64,000 bases of DNA from NCBI RefSeq assembly GCF_025685545.1, contig NZ_JAGSYC010000021.1, positions 248,001 through 312,000 of the forward strand. The letters are read 5' to 3'. The position numbers and the translations under genes were made by a program. The notes beneath the pieces were generated by a model that saw nothing but the letters and a program-made list of their open reading frames with translations, had not been told where the DNA came from and searched no databases. This DNA is from Granulicella paludicola. Lineage in GTDB: Bacteria; Acidobacteriota; Terriglobia; Terriglobales; Acidobacteriaceae. Shown one piece after another: positions 42,410-52,500 of this stretch (its first letter is position 1; the number at the start of each line of letters is the position of its first letter).

Positions 42410-43543
42410 CTAAATAAGATCTTCGCGTCCACTCTCATGGATCGCACGCACCAGTTTGGAGACATCCTGCGAACGTGCGCTCGTCGTAATTAGCAGCGCA
42501 TCCGGCGTCTCTACTACAACCAACCCATCGACGCCGAGCAGCGCCACTGTCTTGCCAGGCGCGTAGACGTAGTTGCCCTTCGACTGAATCGCAAACAGCC
42601 CTGTCGTCTCGCCATCCATCACATTGTCCTGCGGCGTCTGCCCCAGGTGCTCATGCAGCGACGACCAAGAACCTAGATCGTTCCAGCCAAAATCAGCTGG
42701 CAGACAGAAGATGTTCGAACGTTTCTCGCCCTTCGCCGAGCGCCGCTCCAGAATCGCGTAGTCCACCGATATGTTCTCGCATTCCGCATACTCCTTCGCA
42801 AAGACCGCCTCGAACTCTGATGTTCCGTACGCGGCAGCAATCGCTTCGAGCGGCCCTGCCATCTCGGGGATGTGCTCGCGCACCGCATTCGCTAACGTGC
42901 GAGCGCTCCATACAAAGATGCCGCCATTCCAGACGAAGTTCCCCGCTGCCAGAAAGCGCTCCGCCGTATGCGCATCCGGCTTCTCGCGGAACCGCTTCAC
43001 ACGGTGAGCAACGATCGGCTCGTCAGCAGCAAGCATGCTGCCCTGCTCGATGTAGCCATAGCCCGTCTCAGGCCGAGTCGGCTGCACACCCAGCACCACG
43101 ATGTTCTCGCCGGCAGCAGCCAACTTGATCGCCGCCTGCATCACCTCGGCAAAACGCGCGGGATTCGCCACCACATGGTCCGACGGGAAAACTCCAAGCA
43201 CAGTGTCCGGTTCTGTACGTTCCAGCAGAAACGCAGCCAAAGCACAGGCCGGTGCCGTATTGCGCGCACAAGGCTCAGCCAGAACCTTCTCTACCGAAAT
43301 CTCCGGCAGTTGCGCCTGGATGACATCGCGAAGCAAGGCATTCGTGATCACCCAGACATCGCTCATCTCGGCCACCGGCTGCAGACGCTCCAGCGTCTGC
43401 TGAATCATCGTTCGCTCACCCTGCAAAGCGAGCACCTGTTTGGCGCGCGCTCTGCGACTACGTGGCCAGAACCGCGTGCCGCTTCCTCCGGCCAAAATGA
43501 CCGGAGAAAAGCGCACACGTGCACCCAGCGTCTCGTTTGACAT
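42410..43543 (-). CDS. manC: Mannose-1-phosphate guanylyltransferase
   Basis: The 377-residue protein starts with the nucleotidyltransferase motif FSPVILAGGSGTRFWPRSR. It contains VLGVFPSDHVV, PETGYGYIEQG, FREKPDAHTAERFL, NFVWNGGIFVW and FGWNDLGSWSSL, the standard GDP-mannose pyrophosphorylase set. It has no C-terminal isomerase (cupin) domain, so it is monofunctional. ATG 43543 has TGGGG upstream. Together with the phosphomannomutase and HAD genes it forms a GDP-mannose unit for surface glycans. Confidence 0.9.
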   Translation of the reverse strand: MSNETLGARVRFSPVILAGGSGTRFWPRSRRARAKQVLALQGERTMIQQTLERLQPVAEMSDVWVITNALLRDVIQAQLPEISVEKVLAEPCARNTAPACALAAFLLERTEPDTVLGVFPSDHVVANPARFAEVMQAAIKLAAAGENIVVLGVQPTRPETGYGYIEQGSMLAADEPIVAHRVKRFREKPDAHTAERFLAAGNFVWNGGIFVWSARTLANAVREHIPEMAGPLEAIAAAYGTSEFEAVFAKEYAECENISVDYAILERRSAKGEKRSNIFCLPADFGWNDLGSWSSLHEHLGQTPQDNVMDGETTGLFAIQSKGNYVYAPGKTVALLGVDGLVVVETPDALLITTSARSQDVSKLVRAIHESGREDLI

Positions 43544-43588
43544 AAAACCCCATGGATAAGGCAACGCGACCTCTGCCGCGCGCCTGAA

Positions 43589-44785
43589 TTAGCTCAGCTT
43601 TGCCAGATACTCACGAATCCGCGCAACGCCCTTATCGATAACGTCAGCCGACACAGCATAGCTCAGACGAATGTGCTCCGTCGTTCCAAATGGCTCCGCC
43701 GGAACCACCACCACATGCGCCTCCGTCAAAAGCTTCGATGCCAGATCGCTTGCCGAGGTGATGCCACCCTTGCCGATGAAGGCGCTGATGTTCGGGTACA
43801 CGTAGAAAGCTCCCTCGGGCACTGTGCAGGTCAGGCCGGGGATCGATTTAAATCCTTCCAGGATGCGGTCACGCAATTTCACGTAATCCTTGCGCATCTC
43901 GACCACGCAATCCTGGCTCTCAACCAACGCTGCAATCGACGCGCGCTGCACCATGCTTGCGGTGTTTGACGTGCTCTGCGACTGCAGCTTGCTCATCGCC
44001 GCAATGATCGGCTTCGGTCCCAACGCAAAACCAGCACGCCAGCCAGTCATCGCATAGGTCTTCGACAGCGAACCAAGCACGATAATGTGCTCCTTGCATT
44101 CGGTGCAGCTTGCACCGGAGACGATCTCGCCGCTGAAGCTCAGATACACGTAGCACTCGTCCAGCAGCACATAGACGCCATGCTTGTGCGCCATGCGGAC
44201 GATCTCATACAGATCAGCCGTCGGCAATACGGCGCCTGAAGGATTCGACGGCGTGTTCAGAATGATCGCCTTCGTCTTCGGCGTGATCGCGGCTTCAATC
44301 ATCGCGGCAGTCACGCGGAAATTCTCCGCTTCGCTCGTCTGCACAAATACCGGGGTACCTCCGGCAAACTCGATGATGTCCTTGTACGAAACCCAGTAGG
44401 GCACCGGCACGATGACTTCATCGCCGTGGTTGATCAGCACCTCAACCGCATTGAAAATCGCCAGCTTGCCGCCGGCCGAAAACACGCACTCATCCACTGC
44501 GTAGTTCGTGCCAAAGTCAGCAGCATGGCGGTCGACGATCGCCTTCCGCACCTCGGGAATACCAGCCACAGCCGTATAGCGCGTAAAGTTCTTCTCAATG
44601 GCCTCAATCGCTGCGGCCTTGATGTGCTGCGGGGTGGAGAAGTGCGGCTCGCCTGCGCCGAAGTCGGCCAGATCGATGCCAGCGGCCTTCATCTTCAGCG
44701 CCTCGGCGGTAATGGCCATCGTGGCCGAAACTTCGATACGATTAATGCGGTCCGTCAGGACCTGGGTAGCTGTCGCGGAACTCAT
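43589..44785 (-). CDS. aspC: Class I aminotransferase, aspartate aminotransferase type
   Basis: The 398-residue protein has the type Ib aspartate aminotransferase pattern: LADFGAGEPHFSTPQHIK, TRYTAVAGIPEVRKA, VPVPYWVSYKDI, ILNTPSNPSGAVL and VLLDECYVYLSF. The PLP-Lys motif is LGSLSKTYAMTGWRAGFA, and the C-terminal Arg occurs in HIRLSYAVS. It swaps amino groups between aspartate and 2-oxoglutarate. ATG 44785 is preferred over upstream in-frame starts by homology of the N-terminus. Confidence 0.9.
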   Translation of the reverse strand: MSSATATQVLTDRINRIEVSATMAITAEALKMKAAGIDLADFGAGEPHFSTPQHIKAAAIEAIEKNFTRYTAVAGIPEVRKAIVDRHAADFGTNYAVDECVFSAGGKLAIFNAVEVLINHGDEVIVPVPYWVSYKDIIEFAGGTPVFVQTSEAENFRVTAAMIEAAITPKTKAIILNTPSNPSGAVLPTADLYEIVRMAHKHGVYVLLDECYVYLSFSGEIVSGASCTECKEHIIVLGSLSKTYAMTGWRAGFALGPKPIIAAMSKLQSQSTSNTASMVQRASIAALVESQDCVVEMRKDYVKLRDRILEGFKSIPGLTCTVPEGAFYVYPNISAFIGKGGITSASDLASKLLTEAHVVVVPAEPFGTTEHIRLSYAVSADVIDKGVARIREYLAKLS

Positions 44786-44922
44786 AGCTTCTAGTTTACA
44801 GATTTGCCCCGTGCCAGGCATCGTCTTTCGCCCGAAGCTTTCCACCGGCCGCGTAGGCCTTCCCCTTGCCCTCAGTCACCCCCCCAGCCGCCGGCAACTC
44901 CGGGCAAAACCTCCCCGCCAGG

Positions 44923-45528
44923 TCAGTCCTTGCGCTTCCGCAGCACCCACGTCGTCATACACCGATGATTTTGCACAATTGTCGTTTTCAGTGGATCCAC
45001 TAGCAGGGCATCCATCTGCGCCGTCATATCCATCAGCGCATCTTCGTCCACCAGGAACCACTCACTGCCGTCACCGATCCGATACACATTCGGTCGCACC
45101 TGCTCAAAATCCATCCCGATCCGCGACCCGAGTCGACAAAGCAGCAATCCGCCCGGCCGGAGCACACGCCAGAGCTCTTCGACCATCGCCAAAAAGTGCT
45201 TCTCGTCCCGAGCAAAATGCAGCACCGAGTTGCAAATCACCACATCGGCAAGCTCATCGGCCCACGGCATCGCCTCGACAGCCGCCACACGAAAATTCTC
45301 CATAGGCAGCTTCGGCGCAAGCTCGGCCGCCAGCGCTCGCACATGAGCAACGCCTTCAGCATTCCCATCGACGGCAAAGATCTCGCAGCCCATCCGCATC
45401 AGGTACACAAGGTTGCGCCCATAGCCGCAACCTGCATCGACCACTTTTGCGCCCGGCTCGATGTTCCCCCGCAGAATCTGATCGAACACATAAATGTCGA
45501 TCTGTCCGAACTCCTCCTGCACGCTCAT
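44923..45528 (-). CDS. Class I SAM-dependent methyltransferase
   Basis: The 201-residue protein has the Rossmann SAM-binding loop VVDAGCGYGRNLVYLM with FAVDGNAEGV (acidic residue at strand 2 end), then MPWADELADVVICNSVLHF and LRPGGLLLCRLG. The set is typical of Methyltransf_11 family members; the substrate is not evident. ATG 45528 is used, while a TTG at 45540 would overlap the coaD stop by 4 nt and is a real alternative. It follows coaD on the same strand. Confidence 0.83.
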   Translation of the reverse strand: MSVQEEFGQIDIYVFDQILRGNIEPGAKVVDAGCGYGRNLVYLMRMGCEIFAVDGNAEGVAHVRALAAELAPKLPMENFRVAAVEAMPWADELADVVICNSVLHFARDEKHFLAMVEELWRVLRPGGLLLCRLGSRIGMDFEQVRPNVYRIGDGSEWFLVDEDALMDMTAQMDALLVDPLKTTIVQNHRCMTTWVLRKRKD

Positions 45529-45536
45529 CGCATAAC

Positions 45537-46046
45537 TCAAGCGTTCTTACCCGGAACCTTCGCCTTCAACCTCGCCTCTACGTTCGATGGCACCAGGCTC
45601 GACACATCTCCACCCAGTTCGAACACACCTTTGATTAGCCGAGAGCTCACATAGGTGTACTTCTCCGCCGGCATCATGAACAGCGTCTCCAGTTCAGGAG
45701 CCAGCTTGCGGTTCATCATCGCCATCTGAAACTCATACTCATAGTCCGAGATCGCGCGAATCCCGCGCAATACTGCCCTCGCGCCCTGCGTCCGCGCAAA
45801 ATCGACCAGCAGGCCGTCAAAGGTTGCGATCGACACATGAGCCATGCCCTGGGTCGCTTCCTGGAGCATCTCCACACGCTCCGGCACGGTGAACAGCGGC
45901 GTGCCCTTCTGTGTGTTCCGCAACACCGCTACCACCAACTCATCCACGATCTTCGCGCCACGCGCAATCAGATCGAGATGCCCGTTCGTCAGCGGATCGA
46001 ACGTGCCCGGATAAATCGCCTTCGTACCTCTGTTCTCAGTCGTCAT
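45537..46046 (-). CDS. coaD: Phosphopantetheine adenylyltransferase
   Basis: The 169-residue protein has KAIYPGTFDPLTNGHLDLI with the T/HxGH-type nucleotidyl-transfer motif, VAVLRNTQKGTPLF, VLRGIRAISDYEYEFQMA and the C-terminal YVSSRLIKGV. It catalyses the penultimate step of coenzyme A synthesis. Length and motif spacing are normal. ATG 46046 is the first start consistent with the conserved beta1 strand. Confidence 0.93.
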   Translation of the reverse strand: MTTENRGTKAIYPGTFDPLTNGHLDLIARGAKIVDELVVAVLRNTQKGTPLFTVPERVEMLQEATQGMAHVSIATFDGLLVDFARTQGARAVLRGIRAISDYEYEFQMAMMNRKLAPELETLFMMPAEKYTYVSSRLIKGVFELGGDVSSLVPSNVEARLKAKVPGKNA

Positions 46047-46072
46047 CGCAACCAGCATACCCGTCTTTCTAC

Positions 46073-47044
46073 TTAGTCGTTGCTCTTCAGAAACTGCACA
46101 TACGCAGCAACGCCGTCTTCAAGACTCGTAAACGGCTTGCGATACCCCGCCGCGCGCAGTCGCTCCACCGCAGCCTGCGTGCGGTACTGATACTTCCCTT
46201 TCAGCACCTCCGGCATCTCGATGAACCCTATCCTCTTCTCCACGCCCATCGCGCTAAAAACTGCGGAGACCAGGTCGATCCACGTCCTCGCCTCACCCGT
46301 ACCACAGTTCAGCAGACCGCCAGGAGCGCCATACTCCTGCTCTGCAAAATGCAGCACCACATCAACAGCATCACCCACCCACACAAAGTCTCGAAGCTGC
46401 TCGCCATCGTTGTACTCAGGCTTGTCGCTCTTGAACAGCTTCACTTCATCTGTCGCCTTGATTTGCTCATAGCTCTTCGCCACCATGGATCGCATGTCGC
46501 CCTTATGCGCTTCATGCGGCCCATACACATTGAAGAACTTCAGTCCCACAATCGACGACAACAACCCCTGCTTCATTGCCCACAGATCAAAGATCTGCTT
46601 CGAGTAGCCATACATATTCAGCGGCTTCAGTGCCCCCAAAAGCTCTTCATCATCGTCATACCCCTCAGCGCCGTCACCATAGGTTGCTGCGCTAGACGCA
46701 TACACAAGCCGCACCTCATGCGACTCGCACCAGTTCGCCAGCACCCGCGTGTACTGGTAGTTGTTGCGCAACAGAAAGTCCGCGTCCTTCTCCGTCGTCG
46801 AGCTGCAAGCGCCCATGTGGATCACCGAGCGGGCATCGGCGAATGCACCCTCTTCCAGCAGTCCCAGGAACTCCTCTGGCGAGACGATGTCCTCAAACCG
46901 CAGCCCGACAAGGTTTTTCCATTTGTCGTCTTTGCCCAGCTCATCGACAAGGATGAGCTCTTCCTCACCTCGCCGGTTCAACTCCGCCACCACATTGCGA
47001 CCGATGAACCCCGCCGCCCCCGTCACCACAATCGGTCTCGCCAT
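46073..47044 (-). CDS. hldD: ADP-L-glycero-D-manno-heptose-6-epimerase
   Basis: The 323-residue protein starts RPIVVTGAAGFIGRNVVAEL (NADP-binding GxxGxxG). It has VIHMGACSSTTEKDADFL, a signature of HldD that separates it from other sugar epimerases, and NMYGYSKQIFD with the Tyr-x-x-x-Lys pair, then FFNVYGPHEAHKGDMRSM. It makes the L,D-heptose donor for LPS inner core and matches the Kdo gene kdsB nearby. ATG 47044 precedes the first beta strand; coaD follows 26 bp downstream. Confidence 0.92.
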   Translation of the reverse strand: MARPIVVTGAAGFIGRNVVAELNRRGEEELILVDELGKDDKWKNLVGLRFEDIVSPEEFLGLLEEGAFADARSVIHMGACSSTTEKDADFLLRNNYQYTRVLANWCESHEVRLVYASSAATYGDGAEGYDDDEELLGALKPLNMYGYSKQIFDLWAMKQGLLSSIVGLKFFNVYGPHEAHKGDMRSMVAKSYEQIKATDEVKLFKSDKPEYNDGEQLRDFVWVGDAVDVVLHFAEQEYGAPGGLLNCGTGEARTWIDLVSAVFSAMGVEKRIGFIEMPEVLKGKYQYRTQAAVERLRAAGYRKPFTSLEDGVAAYVQFLKSND

Positions 47045-47179
47045 CGAAGAGCCTCCAGACACTCTCACCATCTTAGCCGCCCCCTCCGCAAAGAAAAATC
47101 CGGCCCCGCCTGAACTATTTTTCAACCTGCGGTGTCTAACGCCTCAGCCGTACCCCGAAGCCGCACCCGAGGACCCATC

Positions 47180-49369
47180 ATGCGCCGCACGCCTCTCGCA
47201 GCCCTCCTGCTCTCTGCCTCTCTCGCTTCCGCTCAGCAAGCAAAACACACGCCCACGCCAGCCGAAACCCCACACAACACCTCGCTCCCCGTCACCCACG
47301 TCTCTCTCTACAAGAACGGCGTCGGCTTCTTCGAGCACACGGGCCACATCACCGGCAACACCGCCGTCACCATCGACTTCACCAGCGGCCAGCTCAACGA
47401 TGTGTTGCAGTCCCTCACCGCCATCGACCTCAACGGCGGCCGCATCTCCGGCGCAGGCTACAACTCCACCACACCCCTCGACCAGCAGCTAAAAAATCTT
47501 CCACTCCCGCTCGGCGAAACCCCCACCAGCCTCGACTTCTACAACGCCATCCGTGGCTCCCGGGTTGAAGTCACCGGCAACGGCCCCGCCATCACTGGCC
47601 GCCTGCTCTCCATCGAAGAGCGCACCGTCCCCACGCGCGCCAATGATGAAAACCAGCCGACCAAGATGTTCCTCACCGTCGTCTCCGAACTCGGCGAAAC
47701 ACGCACCGTTGAACTCACCGGCTCCACCAGCGTCCACCTGCTCGACACCGCCCTGCACACCGACGTCACCCGCTACCTCCAACTCCTCGACGCCAATCGA
47801 AGCCAGGGCCTCCGCCACCTCACTCTGCAGGACAACGGCACGGGAACGCGCGAACTCCGCCTTAGCTACATTTCCGAGGTCCCCGTCTGGAAGTCCACCT
47901 ACCGCATCCTCTTCACTGATCCCAAGTCCTCCGCCGACTCACAGTCCGCCACCCTGCAAGGCTGGTCCGTCGTCGACAACACCACCGGCGCCGACTGGAT
48001 CAACGTGCAGCTCTCGCTCATCGCCGGAGCACCGCAAAGCTTCATCCAACCGCTCTCGCAACCCATCTACTCCCGCCGCCCCGAAGTCCCCATCGCCCAG
48101 GAAGCTCAGCTCACCCCGCAAACCTTCGACAGCAGCATTGAGGCCGATAAGATCGACAGACTCGGCGGAGGAGGACTATCCCCCTCCCCAAAGATGATGG
48201 CTAACGGAGGGCCTATGGCAGCCGCAGGCATAGGTTTCGGATCAGGTTCCGGCATCGGCCCCGGCTCCGGCGGAAATATGGGCGGCGGAGTCTATCGAGT
48301 TGGCGCTAAGCCCGCCGGTCCAGCCGTGTCCTATGAAGAAGCCGTGTCTGATTCGACACTCGCTAAAGCTTCAGCCGCAGGCTTCGATGATTTCTTCGCC
48401 TACAACCTCACCGAACCCGTCACCATCCGCAAAAACGAATCCGCCCTCGTCCCCATCCTCCAGACCAAGGTCACTGCCGATCGCGTCACCCTCGTCAACT
48501 ACAACGGCTCATTCCTCTCTCAACCTCTCCGTGCTCTCTGGGTCACCAACACCTCGAACCTCACGCTCGACCGCGGCAGCTTCTCCATCGTCGAGAACGG
48601 CAACTTCGGCGGCGAGGGCCTGCTCGACCCCATCCACCCCAACGAGAAGCGCCTGCTCAGCTACGCCGCCGACCAAGCCGTCCACGTCACCACCGAGAGC
48701 AACAAGACCACCCAGCGCACCGGCAGCATCACCGCCGCGAAAGGCGTCCTCAAGGTCCATCACGACGAGATCCACGAGATCACTTTTGTCATCCACAACG
48801 CCGCCACCGAGACCCGCACCGTCGTCCTCGAAGAGCCCGTCGTCAACGGCTTCGTGCTCGACAGCGAGAAGAACCTCAACGACGATCCGAAACCCACCGA
48901 GACCACACCCACCGTCTACCGCTTCCGCGTTACCGTCGCCCCCGGCGCAACCGAACGCCTCCACTCCGGCGCCACCCGCAAAGGCACCACCACCTACGCC
49001 CTCGCCAACACGAACGACAGCCAGATCGCCTTTATCCTGCACGAATCGAACGACAATCCTACCCTCACCGCTGCGCTGCAACCCATTCTCGATGCCCGCC
49101 GCAAAGTCGCCGACGCTCAGACCGCCGTCGACCAGACCAACAAGCACCTCACCGACCTCCGCGCCGACGAAGACCGCCAGCGCGCCAACATCACCGCCCT
49201 CGCCAATGCCGACAAAGGCTCCCGCGACCGCTTTGTCCGCGACCTCAACACCACCGAAGACAACATCACCGCCGCACAGAAGGAGCTCACCACCCGCACC
49301 GCAGCGCTCGACACCGCCAAAGCCGACTTGTCCGCCCGCATCGAAGCGTTCCAGATCGACACCCACTAG
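47180..49369 (+). CDS. Secreted DUF4139-domain protein
   Basis: The 729-residue protein has a signal peptide (RRTPLAALLLSASLASA, then QQ) and a large beta-rich body: LYKNGVGFFEHTGHITGN, LRLSYISEVPVWKSTYRI and WSVVDNTTGADWINVQLSL. This WxxTYR and DW-x-x-V-x-L pattern is the DUF4139 signature. A Gly-rich insert (about residues 350-385) and a C-terminal coiled coil (about 640-729) complete it. Such proteins are export-linked and of unknown function; Acidobacteria carry long forms. GAGGA lies before ATG 47180. Confidence 0.8.
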   Translation: MRRTPLAALLLSASLASAQQAKHTPTPAETPHNTSLPVTHVSLYKNGVGFFEHTGHITGNTAVTIDFTSGQLNDVLQSLTAIDLNGGRISGAGYNSTTPLDQQLKNLPLPLGETPTSLDFYNAIRGSRVEVTGNGPAITGRLLSIEERTVPTRANDENQPTKMFLTVVSELGETRTVELTGSTSVHLLDTALHTDVTRYLQLLDANRSQGLRHLTLQDNGTGTRELRLSYISEVPVWKSTYRILFTDPKSSADSQSATLQGWSVVDNTTGADWINVQLSLIAGAPQSFIQPLSQPIYSRRPEVPIAQEAQLTPQTFDSSIEADKIDRLGGGGLSPSPKMMANGGPMAAAGIGFGSGSGIGPGSGGNMGGGVYRVGAKPAGPAVSYEEAVSDSTLAKASAAGFDDFFAYNLTEPVTIRKNESALVPILQTKVTADRVTLVNYNGSFLSQPLRALWVTNTSNLTLDRGSFSIVENGNFGGEGLLDPIHPNEKRLLSYAADQAVHVTTESNKTTQRTGSITAAKGVLKVHHDEIHEITFVIHNAATETRTVVLEEPVVNGFVLDSEKNLNDDPKPTETTPTVYRFRVTVAPGATERLHSGATRKGTTTYALANTNDSQIAFILHESNDNPTLTAALQPILDARRKVADAQTAVDQTNKHLTDLRADEDRQRANITALANADKGSRDRFVRDLNTTEDNITAAQKELTTRTAALDTAKADLSARIEAFQIDTH

Positions 49370-49502
49370 TCCCAACCTGAAATGTGGTCTATCGACGACA
49401 CGCTTTTCTCACGCTGCCAGCTGCAAGCGGCGTTACTCTTAAGCCACTACAGCGATACAAGAAACCCTCCCCAAGCTGTACCCCGCTCCTCCCAGGGAGT
49501 AG

Positions 49503-49539
49503 ACAAAAGCGGCAGCCCTCTTCAGGCTGCCGCTTTTGT
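49503..49539. terminator. Bidirectional terminator between DUF4139 gene and gltB
   Basis: A 15-bp perfect stem (ACAAAAGCGGCAGCC and complement, 7-nt loop) carries A and T runs at its base on both sides, so it can act as an intrinsic terminator for the two convergent genes. Confidence 0.85.
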
Positions 49540-49570
49540 ATTCCGTATTCATGCTTCTTCCTCGCTGCCC

Positions 49571-52500
49571 TTACGCCTGCGGCTTCGGAGTAAACAGCAC
49601 AAACTTCGCCGACTCCGACTCCCAGTTCGCCAGCAACTGCTTGCCCAGCGAGCTGTGCGCCAGCTCGACATGCTCCGCGATCAGCGCCTTCAACGACGCC
49701 TGCTTCTCCGCCGCAACCTCGGCAAACGGCTGAGCCTCAAGGAACTCCGTGTGATACAGCGTCTCTGAGATCATCGTCTGCTTCGTGTCATAGATCCACG
49801 CCAGACCACCGGTCATACCCGCGCCGAAGTTGATGCCCACTTCGCCGAGGATCGTCACCACGCCGCCGGTCATGTACTCGCAGGCATGGTCCCCCACACC
49901 TTCAATTACTGCCGTCACGCCCGAGTTCCGCACCGCGAACCGCTCGCCCGCGCGTCCCGCCGCGAACAACCGCCCCGCCGTCGCACCATACAGCGCCACG
50001 TTGCCCAGCAGCACATGCTCCCAGCTGTTATGAGCCGCACGGCCTTCCGCACGCAGGATCAAATCAGCGCCCGACAGTCCCTTACCGACGAAGTCGTTCG
50101 CCTGCCCGGTCAGGATCAGCTTCATCCCCGTGCCGGCGAATGCGCCGAAGCTCTGTCCGGCGATGCCATGCAGATCGAACGTCACATCCGCATCGCCGAT
50201 CTCGCCCTTCATCCTCAGCACCGAAAGCTCACCGCTCAGCCGCGCACCAACCGCACGATGCTCGTTCGTGATCTCGCTCTTCACCACGTAGGGCTCTTGC
50301 TTCTTTGCAGCCTCAATTGCAGGTGCCGTCCACGGCTCATCCAGCGGGCTATCGACACCCGGTCGAACGTTCTTCACGCCCGTCCAGTGCAGCGGGCCTT
50401 CGCCAATCTGCGACAGCACCGGAGTCAGGTCGAGGTTCCCATCGAAGCGTACCTGCTCCAGCAGATCGACGCGGCCAATCGCCGCCTCGAGGCTCGGCAG
50501 ACCGAACTTCGCCAGCAGCTTCTGCAGATCAGCAGCCAGCTCATGGAAGAACGTCACCACGTGCTCCGGCTTGCCGCGGAACTTCGCGCGCAGATCTTCG
50601 CGCTGCGTCGCAATCCCCGTCGGGCAGGTATTCAGATGGCACTGACGCGCCATATCGCAGCCCAGCGCCACCAGCACAGCCGTTCCGAACGCATACTCGT
50701 CGGCACCCAGCAACGCAGCCACCAGCACATCCCGCGCCGTCGAGATGCCGCCATCCGTCCGCAGACGCACACGGTCGCGCATCCCATTCGCACGCAGACA
50801 TTGCTGCGCCTCGCTCAATCCAAGCTCCCACGGGTTGCCCGCGTACTTGATGCTCGAAAGCGCCGCCGCACCCGTGCCGCCATTATTGCCCGCGACCACG
50901 ATAAAATCCGCATACGCCTTCGCGACACCTGCAGCGACCGTGCCCACACCGCACCCCGAAACCAGCTTCACACCGACAGACGCCTTCGGATTCACGCGCT
51001 TCAGGTCATAGATCAGCTGCGCGAGATCTTCAATCGAGTAGATGTCATGATGCGGCGGCGGCGAGATCAAACTCACTCCCGGCTGCGCATGACGCAACCG
51101 CGCAATCAGCCCCGAAACCTTGTGCCCCGGCAGCTGTCCACCTTCACCAGGCTTGGCTCCCTGCGCCACCTTGATCTCGATCTCCTCCGCGTGCGCCAGA
51201 TACTCCGCCGTCACACCGAAGCGACCTGAAGCAATCTGCTTGATCTTGTTATTCAGGTTGTAGTGGATCGCAGGCGCACTCACGAGTTCCGCGACGGCAG
51301 CACCGCCGCCAGTCTCCAGGTGCCCCATCTTCGCGACGGCCTTATCGTCGCTAAGGTGGGAAGGCATACCGCCCGGCCCAGAACCTTGCGGCTTGTAAAC
51401 GTCACGATCCTCGCCACCCTCACCCGTATTCGACCGAGCGCCGAGCTGATTCATCGCAGCCGTAATCGTCTGGTGCGCCTCCGGGCTTAGCGAACCAAGG
51501 CTCATCGCACTCGCAATGAACTTCGTGCACAGGCTCTCCGGCTTCTCCACCTCATCCAGCGACAACTCCTCACCCGCCGGTCGAATCTCCAGCAGATCAC
51601 GCAGCGTCACCGTCTCGCGTGCATCCATGTTGCGACTGAAGATCTGGAACGCGCTTGCCGGATCTGTCGAGGCAGCCACGCCACGCGCGCTGCCTACCAC
51701 CGTCTGCAACGCCTTCACCGTCGGCGGCTGCCACGAATGCGGCTCAGCGCCTTCGGTCTTTCGGAAGCGGACCCAGCCAAAGTCCGGCAGCGCGGCGACC
51801 TCTTCCGCAGACAACCAGCTCAAGCGCAGGCGCCGATCCAGCTCTGAAAATCCAATGCCCGAAAGCGGCGCAGGCGTATTCGGGAAGCACCGCTCCACCA
51901 CACTCTTATGCAGACCCAGAATGTCGAACTGGTGCGCGCCACGGTAGCTGTCCAGCACCGAGATACCCATCTTCGACATCACCTTCGCCAGCCCGGCATC
52001 AAGTGCCTTCAGCATCAGCGTTTCGCCGTCGACACCCTCAGGCTGCAGCGACTTCGCCGTCTCCAGCGCCAGCCACGGACAAACCGCTCCGACGCCATAG
52101 CCAACGAGTACCGCGGCATGATGAATATCGCGACAGTCTCCAGCCTCCACGGCAATGCCCGTCAGCGTGCGCAGACCGGCATCCACCAGCGCCTGATGCA
52201 CCGCACCGGCCGCCATCGCCATCGGTATCGGCAGCAGCGTCGCACTCGCAGAACGGTCCGTCATCAGCAGCAGTCGAGCACCATTGCGCACCAACTCGAC
52301 CGACTGACGGCAGAGATTATCGAGCGCCTGCACCAGCGTAAAGTTCGGAGCGAACACACACGGCAGCTCTTCCAGTCGCAGCGAATCCGCATGCGGATAC
52401 GTCTTCGCACGCAGCGCAGCCATCTGCCCCAATGAAAGAAACACAGACTTCAGCGCGATACCCGGCAGCGGAGCGTTCTTATCCAGCAGATGCGCCCACG